Of a stretch of 64,000 nt of DNA, positions 24,979 through 34,287 are shown piece by piece (position 1 is the first letter of the stretch; each line of letters opens with the position of its first letter). Source of the DNA: Jeongeupia naejangsanensis (GTDB lineage Bacteria > Pseudomonadota > Gammaproteobacteria > Burkholderiales > Chitinibacteraceae); the NCBI RefSeq assembly GCF_016865585.1, contig NZ_JAESND010000009.1, positions 117,245-181,244 of the forward strand, in the 5' to 3' direction. The notes under the pieces were generated by a model that worked only from the letters and a program-made list of their open reading frames with translations, searched no databases and was not told where the DNA came from. The position numbers and the translations under genes were made by a program.

Positions 24979-27348
24979 TCAGAAACTCGCCGCCGCCTGC
25001 AGGTAGACCGTGCGCGGTTCGCCGACGTACTTGCCGGCGTTGTTGTCGTCGAACGAGCGGGTGTAGTAACGGTGGTCGAACAGGTTCTTGATGCCGAAGC
25101 TCAGCTCGAGGTTGGCCAGCGCCGGGCCGAAGTCGTAGCCGCCGCCGATACCCCAGATCATGTAGCCCGGAATGCGGCCGTTGTTGCCGCGGGCGCTTTC
25201 CTGCTCGGTATTGGCGTTGTCGGCGTACATGCCCGACTGCACCTGACCGTTGAAGCCGATCCGCCAGCCGCCAGTCTGGTAGTCGACGCCGACCAGCCCC
25301 TTGTGTTTCGGCGAGAACGGCACCTGATTGCCGTAGTTGGCGCCGGCCTCACGGATCGTTGCGTCGACATAGGCATAGTTGGCGTAGCTGCTCAGGCCCT
25401 TCAGCCGCGCATCCAGTGCGGCCAGCTGGTAGCGCGCCGCCGTCTCGATGCCCTGATGCCGGGTCTTGCCGCGTGCGGTGACGCTGTCGGTGATCTGGTT
25501 GCTCTCGTACTGGTTGTCGAAATTGATCAGGAAGGCGCCGATTTCGGCCTGGACGATGCCGTCGTTGTAGCGCGTGCCGATTTCCCAGGTGCGGGCCTTT
25601 TCCGGCTCGACGCTGCCGCTGGCAACGGCCTTGCCCATCTGGCTGTACTGCACCGTGCCGAACGAGCCTTCGGTATTGGCGTAGACGTTCCACGCTTCGT
25701 TGACGTGGTACAGCACGTTCAGCGCCGGCAGCGGCACGTTGTAGTTGCCGGCGTCGCGCTTGCCGGTCCGGACGTTGTCCTGGTGAGAGCGGATCATTTC
25801 GTAGCGGATGCCCGGCGTGATCGTCCAGTTGCCGACGTCGATGCGGTCGTCGACATAGAAGGCGTTGGCGGTGGTCGCGCCGCGGGTGTCGCGGTCGACC
25901 GGGCTCGACGTTTCCGGCAACGCGCCGCTGCTGGCCGGGCGCCAGTAGCGCAGCTCGTGACTGGCTTCGCTGATGAAGCGGTAGCCGACGCCGATTTCGT
26001 GGCGGACCTCGCCAAGACTGAAGACCTGCGAGTAATGCGTTTCGACACCGCGAACCCAGTATTCGCGCGGCGACAGCGTCAGGTTCTTGCCCTGGTCGAG
26101 ATAGCCGCTGCGCAATGTGGTGGTGTAGAAACCGGTGGCGGTGAACTCGCGCGTCGTGTCGGGCTTGTAGGCGTAGCTGACGCTGGCGAGCGTGCGCCGG
26201 CCCCAGAAGCTGTCGTACGGCCGCGTCGACTGGAACGGATCCTTGGCATAGTCGGCGGTGCTCAGCCCGCCCGGCATGTCGGCCCGGCCTTCGTAATACT
26301 GCAGCGTGCCCGATAGCGTCTGCACCGGGTCGATCCGGTAGCTGCCCTTGAGCATCACGTCGTCGATGGTCGTGTCGCTGTGTTCGCGCCAGTCGCTGCC
26401 GCGCACGCCCGAATACAGCAGCGCGCCGCCCAGTCCCTGTTCGTTGGTGCCCCCGACCATCAGCGAAGTCGTGGTTTTGGGGGAATCGACGCTCGACGCC
26501 GGGCTGATCTCGCTGTGAACCTCGATCTGGCTGCCGACGTGCTTCGGGATCGCGCGGGTGACGAAGTTGACGATGCCGCCGACGTTCTGCGGCCCGTAGC
26601 GCACGGCGCCGCCGCCGCGCACGACGTCGACCGCGTCCATATTGCCGAGCGACACCGGAGCGAACGACAGCTGCGGCTGGCCGTATGGTGCGAACGGCAC
26701 CGGAATGCCGTCCATCAGCACCGTCGAGCGCGACGCCAGCCGCGGGTTGAGGCCGCGGATGCCGAAGTTCAGCGCCATGTCGTGGCTGCCGGTGCCGTTG
26801 TTTTCGGGGGCGACGACGCCGGGCATGCGGTTCAGCGCCTCGCGCATCGTCGTCGCGCCGAGCGCATCGAGTTCGTCGCGGCGGATCACGTCGCGTGCGC
26901 CGGCGTGCTCGAACACCGTCAGCGCATTGGCGTCGGCCAGCCAGTCGCCGACGACGCTGACCGTCGCCAGCGTGGTCTCCGCCGGCGCGGTGCTGTCGGC
27001 GCTGGCGCTCGCGGCTTTCGCCCGCAGCGTGTACACGCCCGGCGACGTCTGCGTGGCGACGAGGCCGCTGCCGGCCAGCAGTTGCGCGAGGCCGGCGTCG
27101 ACGCCGAAGCTGCCTTTCAGCCCGGGCGAACTCATCCCCTTGGTCTGGGCCGCGTTGTACGACAGCGTGATGCCGGCCGCTGCAGCGAACTGGCCGAGCG
27201 CGGCGCCGAGCGTGCCTGCAGGCACTGCATACTGGCGCGCCGGTTCGGCAGGGGCCGCGATGACGGCGGTGCTGCCGAGCGCGAAGGCGAGCACGGCGCA
27301 GCGCACGGAAGTCAGCGCGCTGCGGGGGCGGGAAGGGGATGCAAACAT
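24979..27348 (-). CDS. TonB-dependent siderophore receptor, FecA type
   Basis: Outer-membrane receptor for a ferric chelate. The 789-residue protein has a signal peptide, an N-terminal STN signalling domain (about 40-115, VPAGTLGAALGQFAAAAGITLSY) that talks to a FecR-type protein, a plug domain (GATTMREALNRMPGVV to GGIVNFVTRAIPK) and a beta barrel ending in aromatic Phe (QAAASF). The STN domain with adjacent fecR/fecI-type genes defines a surface-signalling system. I chose ATG 27348 because GGAG is 6 bases upstream; ATG 27381 would add 11 residues. The exact siderophore cannot be told. Confidence 0.92.
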   Translation of the reverse strand: MFASPSRPRSALTSVRCAVLAFALGSTAVIAAPAEPARQYAVPAGTLGAALGQFAAAAGITLSYNAAQTKGMSSPGLKGSFGVDAGLAQLLAGSGLVATQTSPGVYTLRAKAASASADSTAPAETTLATVSVVGDWLADANALTVFEHAGARDVIRRDELDALGATTMREALNRMPGVVAPENNGTGSHDMALNFGIRGLNPRLASRSTVLMDGIPVPFAPYGQPQLSFAPVSLGNMDAVDVVRGGGAVRYGPQNVGGIVNFVTRAIPKHVGSQIEVHSEISPASSVDSPKTTTSLMVGGTNEQGLGGALLYSGVRGSDWREHSDTTIDDVMLKGSYRIDPVQTLSGTLQYYEGRADMPGGLSTADYAKDPFQSTRPYDSFWGRRTLASVSYAYKPDTTREFTATGFYTTTLRSGYLDQGKNLTLSPREYWVRGVETHYSQVFSLGEVRHEIGVGYRFISEASHELRYWRPASSGALPETSSPVDRDTRGATTANAFYVDDRIDVGNWTITPGIRYEMIRSHQDNVRTGKRDAGNYNVPLPALNVLYHVNEAWNVYANTEGSFGTVQYSQMGKAVASGSVEPEKARTWEIGTRYNDGIVQAEIGAFLINFDNQYESNQITDSVTARGKTRHQGIETAARYQLAALDARLKGLSSYANYAYVDATIREAGANYGNQVPFSPKHKGLVGVDYQTGGWRIGFNGQVQSGMYADNANTEQESARGNNGRIPGYMIWGIGGGYDFGPALANLELSFGIKNLFDHRYYTRSFDDNNAGKYVGEPRTVYLQAAASF

Positions 27349-27432
27349 CGAGAACTCCGGATCGATTTGGAAAGGCTTCATCCGGTAGGTCGAACGGGGA
27401 CCGTCAAAAGGACAATGCGGCGTGAAAAAAAA

Positions 27433-28386
27433 TCAGGCGGGGTCGACGCGTACCCACCAGCGGCTGCGGTAACCGAGGCGGACCGGGAAGGTCTGCGCCA
27501 GTGCCGCGAGCGCGGCGTCGGTATCGGCCAGATCGAAGGCGCCACTGACGCGCAACCCGGCCACGGCCGGATCGCACTGCAGCAGGCCGCGCCGGTAGCG
27601 GCCGATCTCGGCGAGCACCTCGGCCAGCGGCCGGTCGTCGACAATCAGCCGGCCGTTGATCCACGCCGCCGGTGCCGGGCCGGCGGCTTCCACCGGGCCG
27701 ACGCCGCTGGCGGTAAAGCGCAGCGTCTGCCCGGCGCGCAGCGTTGCTGCCGGGCCGGATAGGGCCGCCGGGGTGATCTCGACCACGTCGGCCAGCACGG
27801 TGACGACGGTGGCGTCGTCGCCGGTCCGCACGGTGAATTCGGTGCCCAGCGCGCGGATCCGGCCGTGTCCGGTGTTGACGACGAAGGGGCGCTGTTGCGC
27901 GTCCTTCGCGGTGCGGATCAGGATTTCGCCATCGCGCAGCCGGACCCGCCGCAGCGCGGCATCGAAGCGGACGTCGGCGGCGCTGGCGGTATCGAGCCAC
28001 AGCGTCGAACCGTCGGCCAGACGGATTTCGCGGCGCTCGCCGGCGGCGGTACGGTAATCGGCCTGGCCCCAGGGCAGCCAGTGCCGGCTGCCGAGCGCGA
28101 TGACGCCACCGCCGAGGCCGAACACGACCAGCTTGAGTGCACGCCGGCGCTGCATCGCCGGATCATGCGGGGCACGCTGCAGCGCACCGGCCGCGATCGG
28201 TGCCGGCAGCTGTTGCAGTCTTGCCTGCAGGTGCTCGACCCGCTGCCATGCGGCCCGGTGTGCCGGCGCGGCGGCGAGCCAGGCCTGCCAGTCGGCGGTG
28301 TCGCTTGCGGTCGCCTCGCCCGAGCAGAACTGCGCATACCAGGCCGCAGCCTGCCGCAGCGCGGCGCGATCGGGCTCAGTGTTCAT
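27433..28386 (-). CDS. FecR-type anti-sigma / signal-relay protein
   Basis: A 317-residue inner-membrane protein that relays the receptor signal to the sigma factor. The N-terminal domain has the DUF4880-like ASDTADWQAWLAAAPAHRAAWQRVE motif, followed by one membrane segment (about 84-102, LKLVVFGLGGGVIALGS) and a periplasmic FecR domain with GERREIRLADGSTLWLDTASA and a C-terminal STN-like part. It overlaps the sigma-factor gene by 11 bases and lies 84 bases before the receptor gene, so the three form one operon. Confidence 0.93.
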   Translation of the reverse strand: MNTEPDRAALRQAAAWYAQFCSGEATASDTADWQAWLAAAPAHRAAWQRVEHLQARLQQLPAPIAAGALQRAPHDPAMQRRRALKLVVFGLGGGVIALGSRHWLPWGQADYRTAAGERREIRLADGSTLWLDTASAADVRFDAALRRVRLRDGEILIRTAKDAQQRPFVVNTGHGRIRALGTEFTVRTGDDATVVTVLADVVEITPAALSGPAATLRAGQTLRFTASGVGPVEAAGPAPAAWINGRLIVDDRPLAEVLAEIGRYRRGLLQCDPAVAGLRVSGAFDLADTDAALAALAQTFPVRLGYRSRWWVRVDPA

Positions 28387-28888
28387 GCTGGAACAGCAGG
28401 CAGTGTTCGATGGCCTTGGCCATGTATTTCTTCACCGAGCTGACCGACACGTCGAGGCGAAGCGCGATGTCGGCGTAGCTCAGCCCTTCGAGCTGCGACA
28501 GCAGGAAGGCCTGTCGTGCCTTCGGGTTGAGCCGGTCGAGCATTGCGTCGATCTCGATCAGCGTTTCGAGCAGCAGCGCGCGTTCTTCCGGCGACGGCGC
28601 CAGCGCTTCGGGCTGCTGTGCCAGTACGTCGAGATAGGCGCGTTCGAGTGCCTGCCGGCGGAAATGGTCGACCATCACCCGCCGGGCGATCGTGGTCAGG
28701 AAGCTGCGCGGTTTGGCGATGTCGGCGCAGCGTTCCGGCGGTGCCATCAGCAGGCGCAGGAAGGTGTCGTGGGTCAGGTCGGCGGCTTCGAAGCTGCAGC
28801 CGAGCTTGCGGCGCAGCCAGCCGTGCAGGAAGCGGTGATGATCGCGGTAAAGCGGGCCCAGATGGGGGCTGATGTCGAGCGGGGACAC
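28376..28888 (-). CDS. ECF sigma factor, FecI type
   Basis: A 170-residue ECF sigma factor with region 2 (LYRDHHRFLHGWLRRKLG to FLTTIARRVMVDHFRRQ) and region 4 (LDRLNPKARQAFLLSQLEGLSYADIALRLDVSVSSVKKYMAKA). It directs transcription of the iron-transport gene(s) next door. The start is uncertain: GTG 28888 fits the family length and lies downstream of the -10 box, whereas a longer frame from TTG 28942 would run through the Fur box. No Shine-Dalgarno sequence precedes GTG 28888. Confidence 0.88.
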   Translation of the reverse strand: MSPLDISPHLGPLYRDHHRFLHGWLRRKLGCSFEAADLTHDTFLRLLMAPPERCADIAKPRSFLTTIARRVMVDHFRRQALERAYLDVLAQQPEALAPSPEERALLLETLIEIDAMLDRLNPKARQAFLLSQLEGLSYADIALRLDVSVSSVKKYMAKAIEHCLLFQHEH

Positions 28889-28918
28889 GGCGGCGGGAGC
28901 AGGAGCAATGACGGCGGA

Positions 28919-28924
28919 ATTATA
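28919..28924 (-). promoter_or_regulatory. Consensus -10 box of the fecIRA operon
   Basis: Perfect TATAAT on the minus strand, touching the Fur box. A start at about 28912 would leave about 24 bases before GTG 28888. No consensus -35 is seen at 16-18 bp. Confidence 0.6.
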
Positions 28925-28944
28925 ATTGATAATGGTTATCAATT
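28924..28944. promoter_or_regulatory. Fur box upstream of the fecI-type gene
   Basis: AATTGATAA and TTATCAATT form perfect 9-bp arms around TGG. The core GATAATGGTTATC closely matches the Fur consensus GATAATGATTATC. It overlaps the -10 region, so iron-bound Fur would block the promoter. Confidence 0.88.
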
Positions 28945-29053
28945 AAAACACCGCCCGTCATGCCCGTTTCAAGCCGGCGGCATGCGTTCCGGCGGGGACC
29001 GCCGCCCCGGCCGAAAGCGGCAGACCGGCCGCCATCAGTCGGGGGGAACGTGC

Positions 29054-29947
29054 TTACCGCAGCATCGCACCGGCCGGGATGATCGCTCCCGGATACTGGA
29101 TCACCCGGCCGGCCAGCCAGTGGCCGTTGCGGGCGGCATCGGCAGGCGTCGCGCCGAGGATGCGCGCGGCGAGGTAGCCGGCGGCGAAGGAATCGCCCGC
29201 AGCGCAGGTGTCGACAACGTGCTCGACCGGCTGAGTCGCGATGGCGACCAGTTGCCCGTCGCTGGCGACGAGGGCCGGCATTGCGCCGCGCTTGACGACG
29301 ATTTCGGGGCAGCCGGCCGCCTGGACGCGGGCGATCAGCGCACCGTCCTCGTCACCGAAGACGCGGACTTCGTCGTCCTCGGTGATCAGGGCGATATCGG
29401 CGATCGCGTACAAGTGCGCGTATGCGTCCCGTGCTTCGGCCACGGACCACAGCTGCGGCCGGTAGTTGTTGTCGAACCAGACCCGGCCGCCTTGCTGCCT
29501 GAACGCGGCAAGTGCCTCGATCAGCCGCTTGCGTTCCGGTGCAGCGAACAGCGCCAGCGTGATGCCGGACAGGTAGACCGCATCCAGACCGTCGAACAGC
29601 GGGGCGAAATCGAGGCCGCTGGCAAACCAGTGACGGGCCGCGCTGTCGCTGCGCCAGTAATGGAAGCGCCGCTCGCCGGCGTCGTCGGTTTCGACCAGAT
29701 ACAGCCCCGGCAGGCGGCCGGGCAGGCGGGCGATCCGTTCGATCGCGATGCCTTCGGCCTGCCAGTCGGCGAGCAGCCCGTCGGACAGGCTGTCATCGCC
29801 GAGTGCGCTCAGGTAATGCACCGGATGCGCGTCGCCAAGCTGGCGCGCCAGGTAGACGGCGGTGTTGAGCGTATCACCGCCCCAGCGGCGTTCGAGCGGC
29901 GTACCGGCCAGCTCGATCATCGCTTCGCCGATCAGACCGATCCGCAT
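29054..29947 (-). CDS. kdgK: 2-keto-3-deoxygluconate kinase KdgK
   Basis: PfkB-family sugar kinase, 297 residues, converting 2-keto-3-deoxygluconate (KDG) to KDPG with ATP. It follows E. coli KdgK closely: N-terminal IGLIGEAMIEL, the GGDTLNTAVYLARQLGD substrate motif, LPGLYLVETDDAGERRFHYWR, IWFDNNYRPQLW-type segment, and the PfkB signature DTCAAGDSFAAGYLAAR with the catalytic Asp. ATG 29947 is preferred over GTG 29953 because GGAG is better spaced; it starts 2 bases after the ridA stop. It is the last gene of the operon from 35556 leftward. KDPG aldolase is not in this window. Confidence 0.92.
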   Translation of the reverse strand: MRIGLIGEAMIELAGTPLERRWGGDTLNTAVYLARQLGDAHPVHYLSALGDDSLSDGLLADWQAEGIAIERIARLPGRLPGLYLVETDDAGERRFHYWRSDSAARHWFASGLDFAPLFDGLDAVYLSGITLALFAAPERKRLIEALAAFRQQGGRVWFDNNYRPQLWSVAEARDAYAHLYAIADIALITEDDEVRVFGDEDGALIARVQAAGCPEIVVKRGAMPALVASDGQLVAIATQPVEHVVDTCAAGDSFAAGYLAARILGATPADAARNGHWLAGRVIQYPGAIIPAGAMLR

Positions 29948-29949
29948 GG

Positions 29950-30342
29950 TCACTCCGGCTTCTTGTAGGCGATGCAGTCGACCTCGACCTTGCAGTCGAC
30001 GACCATGCTCGACTGGACGCAGGCGCGGGCCGGCGGGTTGGCGCCGAAGTACTCCATGAACACGCGGTTGAACGACATGAAGTCGCGCGCGTCGTCGAGC
30101 CAGACACCGCAGCGGACGACATGCTCGGGGCCGTAGCCGGCTTCCTTGAGGATGGCCAGCACGTTCTGGATCGCCTGGTGCGACTGCTTGACGATGCCGC
30201 CGTCGATGACTTCGCCGGCGACCATCGGCACCTGGCCCGACACGTAGAGCCAGCCGTCAGCGCCGGCCGCGCGTGCGAACGGCAGATGCTGGCCGCCGGT
30301 GCCCTTGCCGCCTTCGACGCCGATGCGAATGATGTCAGTCAT
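29950..30342 (-). CDS. RidA family enamine/imine deaminase
   Basis: A 130-residue RidA/YjgF-family protein that speeds hydrolysis of reactive enamine/imine intermediates made by PLP enzymes. It has VSGQVPMVAGEVIDGGIVKQSHQAIQNVLAILKEAG, the conserved Arg in PARACVQSSMVV, and VEVDCIAY near the end. It is 3 bases downstream of the deacylase stop and 2 bases upstream of kdgK. In this operon its likely substrate is the 2-aminoacrylate-like product of the PLP enzyme at 34288. Confidence 0.92.
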   Translation of the reverse strand: MTDIIRIGVEGGKGTGGQHLPFARAAGADGWLYVSGQVPMVAGEVIDGGIVKQSHQAIQNVLAILKEAGYGPEHVVRCGVWLDDARDFMSFNRVFMEYFGANPPARACVQSSMVVDCKVEVDCIAYKKPE

Positions 30343-30345
30343 GAT

Positions 30346-31833
30346 TTAGTGCTCCTGTTGCGGGTGGGACGATGAATTGAAGGTCGTGCGCACGTCGGTC
30401 TGACGCGGCAGGAAGCGGCCGGCGCGAACGCCGGTCGGGGTTTTTTCACGATAGGACAGCACGCCGTTGACCCAGACGCCGTGGATGCCGTCGGCGGCCT
30501 GCTGCGGCTCGCTGAAGCTGGCGACGTCGCGGATGCTGGCCGGATCGAACAGCACCAGATCGGCGCAGGCACCGGCGCGGATGCGGCCGCGGTCGGTCAG
30601 GCCGAAGCGGTCGGCGGACAGCCCGGTCATCTTGCGCACGGCCTCGGCGAGTGGGAACAGGCCGACGTCGCGGCTGTAGTGGCCGAGCACGCGCGGAAAC
30701 GCGCCCCACAGCCGCGGGTGCGGCAGCGGATCGTTCGGCAGCCCGTCCGAGCCGACCATGGTCAGCGGGTTCGAGAGGATGTGCTGGACGTCGGATTCCT
30801 GCATGCCGTGGTAGACGGCACCGGCCGGTTGCAGGCGGCGCGCGGTGTCGAGCAGCGATACGCCCCAGCCGGCAGCGATGTCGGCAAGCTTGCGGCCGGC
30901 CTCTTCGGGATGCGGCGTGCTCCAGGTGATCAGGATGTCGAATTCGTCGGTGACCTGCTTCAGGTCGAGCGTCGACGAACTGGCCGAGTACGGATAGCAG
31001 TCGCAACCGACCGGGTGGCCCTGCGCCGCTTTTTCAAGGTGCGGAATGATCTCGCGGCTGCGGCCCCAGTTGCCGGCGCCGGCGCACTTGAGGTGCGAGA
31101 CGACGACCGGCGAACGCGCATGGCGGCCGATCTCGAACGCTTCGTCGAGCGCACCGATGATGCCGTCGAACTCGGTGCGCAGGTGCGTGGTGTACACGCC
31201 GCCGTGCGCATCGAGCACCTCGGCGAGCTGTTTGACTTCATCGGTAGAGCAGGAAAACGCCGAGGCGTAGGCCAGTCCGGTCGACAGCCCGAGCGCGCCG
31301 TGGCGCAGTGCGTCGTCGAGTTCGGCACGCATCGCGGCGATTTCGTCGCTGCTCGCTTCGCGGTCGAGCCGGTCCATGTGGTTCTGCCGCAGCGCGGTAT
31401 GGCCGACCAGCGCGGCGACATTGACCGCCGGTTGCGCCGCGTCGACGGCATTGCGGTAGTCGGCAAAGTGCGGGTAGGCGAAATGCGCCGCTTCGCCGAG
31501 CAGGTTCATCGGATCGGGCGGATCGCCCTTGAGCCGGACCGGGCTGGCGCTGATGCCGCAGTTGCCGACGACGACGGTGGTCACGCCCTGCGAGAGCTTG
31601 GGCAGCATCTCGGGCTGGCGGATCACGTTGGTGTCGTCGTGGGTATGGACATCGATGAAGCCGGGGGCCAGCGCAAGGCCGCCGGCGTCGATGTCGTCCT
31701 TCGCGCCGGCATCGAATTCGCCGCCCTGCGGAACCACGGCAACGATGCGGCCGTCACGGACGGCGACACCGCCGGCGAACTCGCCGCCATCGCCGTCGAG
31801 GATGCGGGCATTGCGGATGATCAGATCGTACAT
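30346..31833 (-). CDS. D-aminoacylase family amidohydrolase (candidate N-acetyl-D-glucosaminate deacetylase)
   Basis: A 495-residue zinc amidohydrolase of the N-acyl-D-amino-acid deacylase family. Metal-site residues are visible: His63 and His65 in DVHTHDD, Cys92 in GNCG, His217 in TTHLRTE, His247 in SHLKCAG, and Asp363 in GSDG. The family removes N-acyl groups from D-amino acids. Its neighbours (gluconate-type permease, PLP deaminase, KDG kinase) suggest that the substrate here may be N-acetyl-D-glucosaminate, which has the D-2-amino acid configuration. That substrate call is inference; N-acyl-D-amino acids remain the default. Confidence 0.88.
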   Translation of the reverse strand: MYDLIIRNARILDGDGGEFAGGVAVRDGRIVAVVPQGGEFDAGAKDDIDAGGLALAPGFIDVHTHDDTNVIRQPEMLPKLSQGVTTVVVGNCGISASPVRLKGDPPDPMNLLGEAAHFAYPHFADYRNAVDAAQPAVNVAALVGHTALRQNHMDRLDREASSDEIAAMRAELDDALRHGALGLSTGLAYASAFSCSTDEVKQLAEVLDAHGGVYTTHLRTEFDGIIGALDEAFEIGRHARSPVVVSHLKCAGAGNWGRSREIIPHLEKAAQGHPVGCDCYPYSASSSTLDLKQVTDEFDILITWSTPHPEEAGRKLADIAAGWGVSLLDTARRLQPAGAVYHGMQESDVQHILSNPLTMVGSDGLPNDPLPHPRLWGAFPRVLGHYSRDVGLFPLAEAVRKMTGLSADRFGLTDRGRIRAGACADLVLFDPASIRDVASFSEPQQAADGIHGVWVNGVLSYREKTPTGVRAGRFLPRQTDVRTTFNSSSHPQQEH

Positions 31834-31914
31834 GGTGTCTCCTGATGGGCCGCGCAGCGCGGCCGGTGTCCGGGGTGTGCCGGGAGCGGATGCTGCGCCG
31901 CGCCGCTGGCCACG

Positions 31915-32787
31915 CTAGTCGCCGAGCGGCAGGCGCTGGTCGCCGCCGCCGCGGTAGTCGTCGAGCACGAACTTGAGCCGGCGCAGCATTTCCTTGCTGT
32001 GGCTCTTGTGCAGCAAGGCGAGTTCGGTGGCGAGCACGTCGATGACCAGCATCATTCCGTAGCGCGATGCCGACGGTTTGTAGATGAAATCGGTCTCCTC
32101 GACGTGGAAGGGCAGCAGCACGTCGGCGCGTTCGGCCAGCGGCGAGGCCGGCGCGGTGACGATCACCGTTTTCGCGCCGTACTGGCGGGCGATGTCGGCG
32201 ATCTCGAGCAACTCGGGCGTGACGCCCGACACCGACAGCACCAGCAGCACGTCACGCTCGGACAGCGTCGCCGCCAGCATGCGCAGCAGCACCGGGTCGT
32301 GATAGGCCGCAACCGGGTGGCCAAGCCGCGCCAGCCGGAACTGCAGCTCGTCGCCGAGCATCGTCGAGGCGCCGCCGAAGCCGGCGACATAGATCATCCG
32401 GGCCTTGTCGAGCAGCGAGGCGGCGGCGCGGAACTGCGTTTCGGAGAAGTGCGCCAGACTCTGGTGCAGCGCATCCTCGATCTCGGCGCAGATCCGGTTG
32501 TAGAACACGTTTTCCTCGCCACCGGCGTGATCGGCGAGAAAGCGCGTACCGATCGCGCCGGCCTGCGCCAGCCGCAGTTTCAGGTCGCGCACGTCGTCGC
32601 AGCCGGCCACCTTGGCGAAGCGCGAAATCGTCGCAATGCTGACCCCGGCGCGCTCGGCCAGTTCGTTGATGCTGGCGCTGGCGGCAAAGCCGAGGTCGGC
32701 AAGGATGGCGTCCGCGACTTTCTGCTCGGTGACCGACAGCTGGTCGTAGCGGGCGCGGATCTGGAAAACGATGTCGGATGTAGTCAT
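31915..32787 (-). CDS. MurR/RpiR family transcriptional regulator
   Basis: A 290-residue regulator with an N-terminal RpiR helix-turn-helix (SINELAERAGVSIATISRFAKVAGCDDVRDLKLRLAQ, about 39-75) and a C-terminal SIS sugar-isomerase domain (about 125-265, ARMIYVAGFGGASTMLGDELQFRL and DVLLVLSVSGVTPELLEIADIA). SIS domains bind phosphosugars, so the inducer is probably a phosphorylated intermediate such as KDPG. It is encoded inside the operon it probably controls, 6 bases after the permease gene. Confidence 0.92.
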   Translation of the reverse strand: MTTSDIVFQIRARYDQLSVTEQKVADAILADLGFAASASINELAERAGVSIATISRFAKVAGCDDVRDLKLRLAQAGAIGTRFLADHAGGEENVFYNRICAEIEDALHQSLAHFSETQFRAAASLLDKARMIYVAGFGGASTMLGDELQFRLARLGHPVAAYHDPVLLRMLAATLSERDVLLVLSVSGVTPELLEIADIARQYGAKTVIVTAPASPLAERADVLLPFHVEETDFIYKPSASRYGMMLVIDVLATELALLHKSHSKEMLRRLKFVLDDYRGGGDQRLPLGD

Positions 32788-32793
32788 GGGGCC

Positions 32794-34137
32794 TCAGATC
32801 ACCAGCGAGAGTGTCAGTACCAGCATCAGACCGATCACCGACACCATCGTTTCCAGCACCGTCCAGGTCTTGAAGGTCTGGGCGACGGTCATGTTGAAGT
32901 ATTCCTTGATCAGCCAGAAACCGCCGTCGTTGACGTGCGAGAGGATCAGCGAACCGGCGCCGGTGGCGAGCACCAGCAGCTCGGGGTGCGGATAGCCCTG
33001 CGCCATCGCGATCGGCGCGACGATGCCCGCGCCGGTGCTCATCGCCACGGTGGCCGAGCCGGTGGCGATGCGCATCAGCGCCGCCATGATCCAGCCCAGC
33101 AGCAGCGGCGACAGGTGCAGCACGTTCGACAGCGAGACGATCTCGTGCGCGACGCCCGAATCGACGAGGATGCGGTTCAGGCCGCCGCCGGCGCCGACCA
33201 GCAGGGTGATGCCGGCGGTCGGCGCCAGACATTCCTGGGTGAATTTGAGGATGGTTTCGCGACTGAAGCTGCGGGCCAGACCCAGCGTGAAGAAGCTCAC
33301 CAGCGTGGCGATCAGCAGCGCAACGACCGAGTTGCCGATGAAGTGCAGCAGGTCGTTCGCCAGCGTGCCCTTGGTCGCGAGCACGTCGGCCCAGCCACCG
33401 ATCAGCATCAGGAACACCGGCAGCAGGATCGTCATCAGCGTGATGCCGAAGCCCGGCAGCTCGCGCGTTTCGTCCTGATGGATGAACTGCGCTTCGAGCG
33501 GATTGTGCGCCGGCAGCGTGATGCGCGGTGCGATGAACCTGGCGAACAGCGGGCCGGCGATGATCGCGGTCGGAATGCCGACGATCAGCGCGTAGAAGAT
33601 CGTCCGGCCGACGTTGGCGTGGTATTCGCCGACGGCGATCATCGCCGCCGGGTGCGGCGGCACCAGACCGTGGACGACCGACAGGCCGGCGACCATCGGC
33701 AGGCCGACCAGCAGCAGCGAGGTCCCGGTACGGCGGGCGACGTTGAAGGCGATCGGAATCAGCAGTACGAAGCCGACTTCGAAAAAGATCGGCAGGCCGA
33801 CGAGGAAGGCGATGCAGACCATCGCCCAGTGGACATTCTTTTCACCGAACCTGGCGATCAGCGTCCGGGCGATGCGTTCGGCGCCGCCCGATTCGGCCAT
33901 CATCTTGCCGAGCATGGTCCCGAGCGCGACGATCAGCGCGATGTGGCCGAGCGTCTTGCCGACGCCGCCTTCGTACGACGAGACGATGCTGCTGACCGGC
34001 ATGCCGGCGACGAGGCCGAGGCCGAGCGAAATGATGGTCAGCGTGATGAAGGGGTTGAGCTTGTAGCGCGCGATCAGGAGGATCAGCGCGATGATCGCGA
34101 CGAGTGCGTACAGCAACAGCGGACTGCTTGTGAGCAT
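32794..34137 (-). CDS. GntP family gluconate-type permease
   Basis: A 447-residue inner-membrane symporter with about 12-14 hydrophobic segments. The family motif HGLVPPHPAAM (about 157-167) and the LGTMLGKMMAESGGAERIA motif (about 74-92) place it in GntP, which imports gluconate and related sugar acids with protons. In this operon a sugar acid carrying an amino or acetamido group is the most likely cargo. D-serine is also carried by some members (DsdX), so the sequence alone does not settle the substrate. Confidence 0.9.
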   Translation of the reverse strand: MLTSSPLLLYALVAIIALILLIARYKLNPFITLTIISLGLGLVAGMPVSSIVSSYEGGVGKTLGHIALIVALGTMLGKMMAESGGAERIARTLIARFGEKNVHWAMVCIAFLVGLPIFFEVGFVLLIPIAFNVARRTGTSLLLVGLPMVAGLSVVHGLVPPHPAAMIAVGEYHANVGRTIFYALIVGIPTAIIAGPLFARFIAPRITLPAHNPLEAQFIHQDETRELPGFGITLMTILLPVFLMLIGGWADVLATKGTLANDLLHFIGNSVVALLIATLVSFFTLGLARSFSRETILKFTQECLAPTAGITLLVGAGGGLNRILVDSGVAHEIVSLSNVLHLSPLLLGWIMAALMRIATGSATVAMSTGAGIVAPIAMAQGYPHPELLVLATGAGSLILSHVNDGGFWLIKEYFNMTVAQTFKTWTVLETMVSVIGLMLVLTLSLVI

Positions 34138-34287
34138 GGTTAAACGACTCCTGGAGTGTGATTGCTGGCGCTGGGCGTTGCCGCGGGCGGCAAGCTCGGG
34201 CCTTTTCCCCGCCGATGCGGTGCCCTCTGTGTGGCTACTCGAACATCGGGGGTGGTCGCCGGCGTGGTGAGCCGGCGGAGTCGATCG
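34138..34287. other. 150-bp gap inside the operon
   Basis: Lies between the PLP-enzyme gene and the permease gene on the minus strand. CCTTTTCCCCGCC-type sequence and short GC repeats are present but no clear promoter or terminator. An mRNA processing site or a second promoter cannot be excluded. Confidence 0.3.

Noticed and set aside
24526..26316. Long plus-strand frame opposite the TonB receptor and its terminator
   Set aside because: It runs through a terminator hairpin and the clear receptor gene and lacks protein-like sequence.
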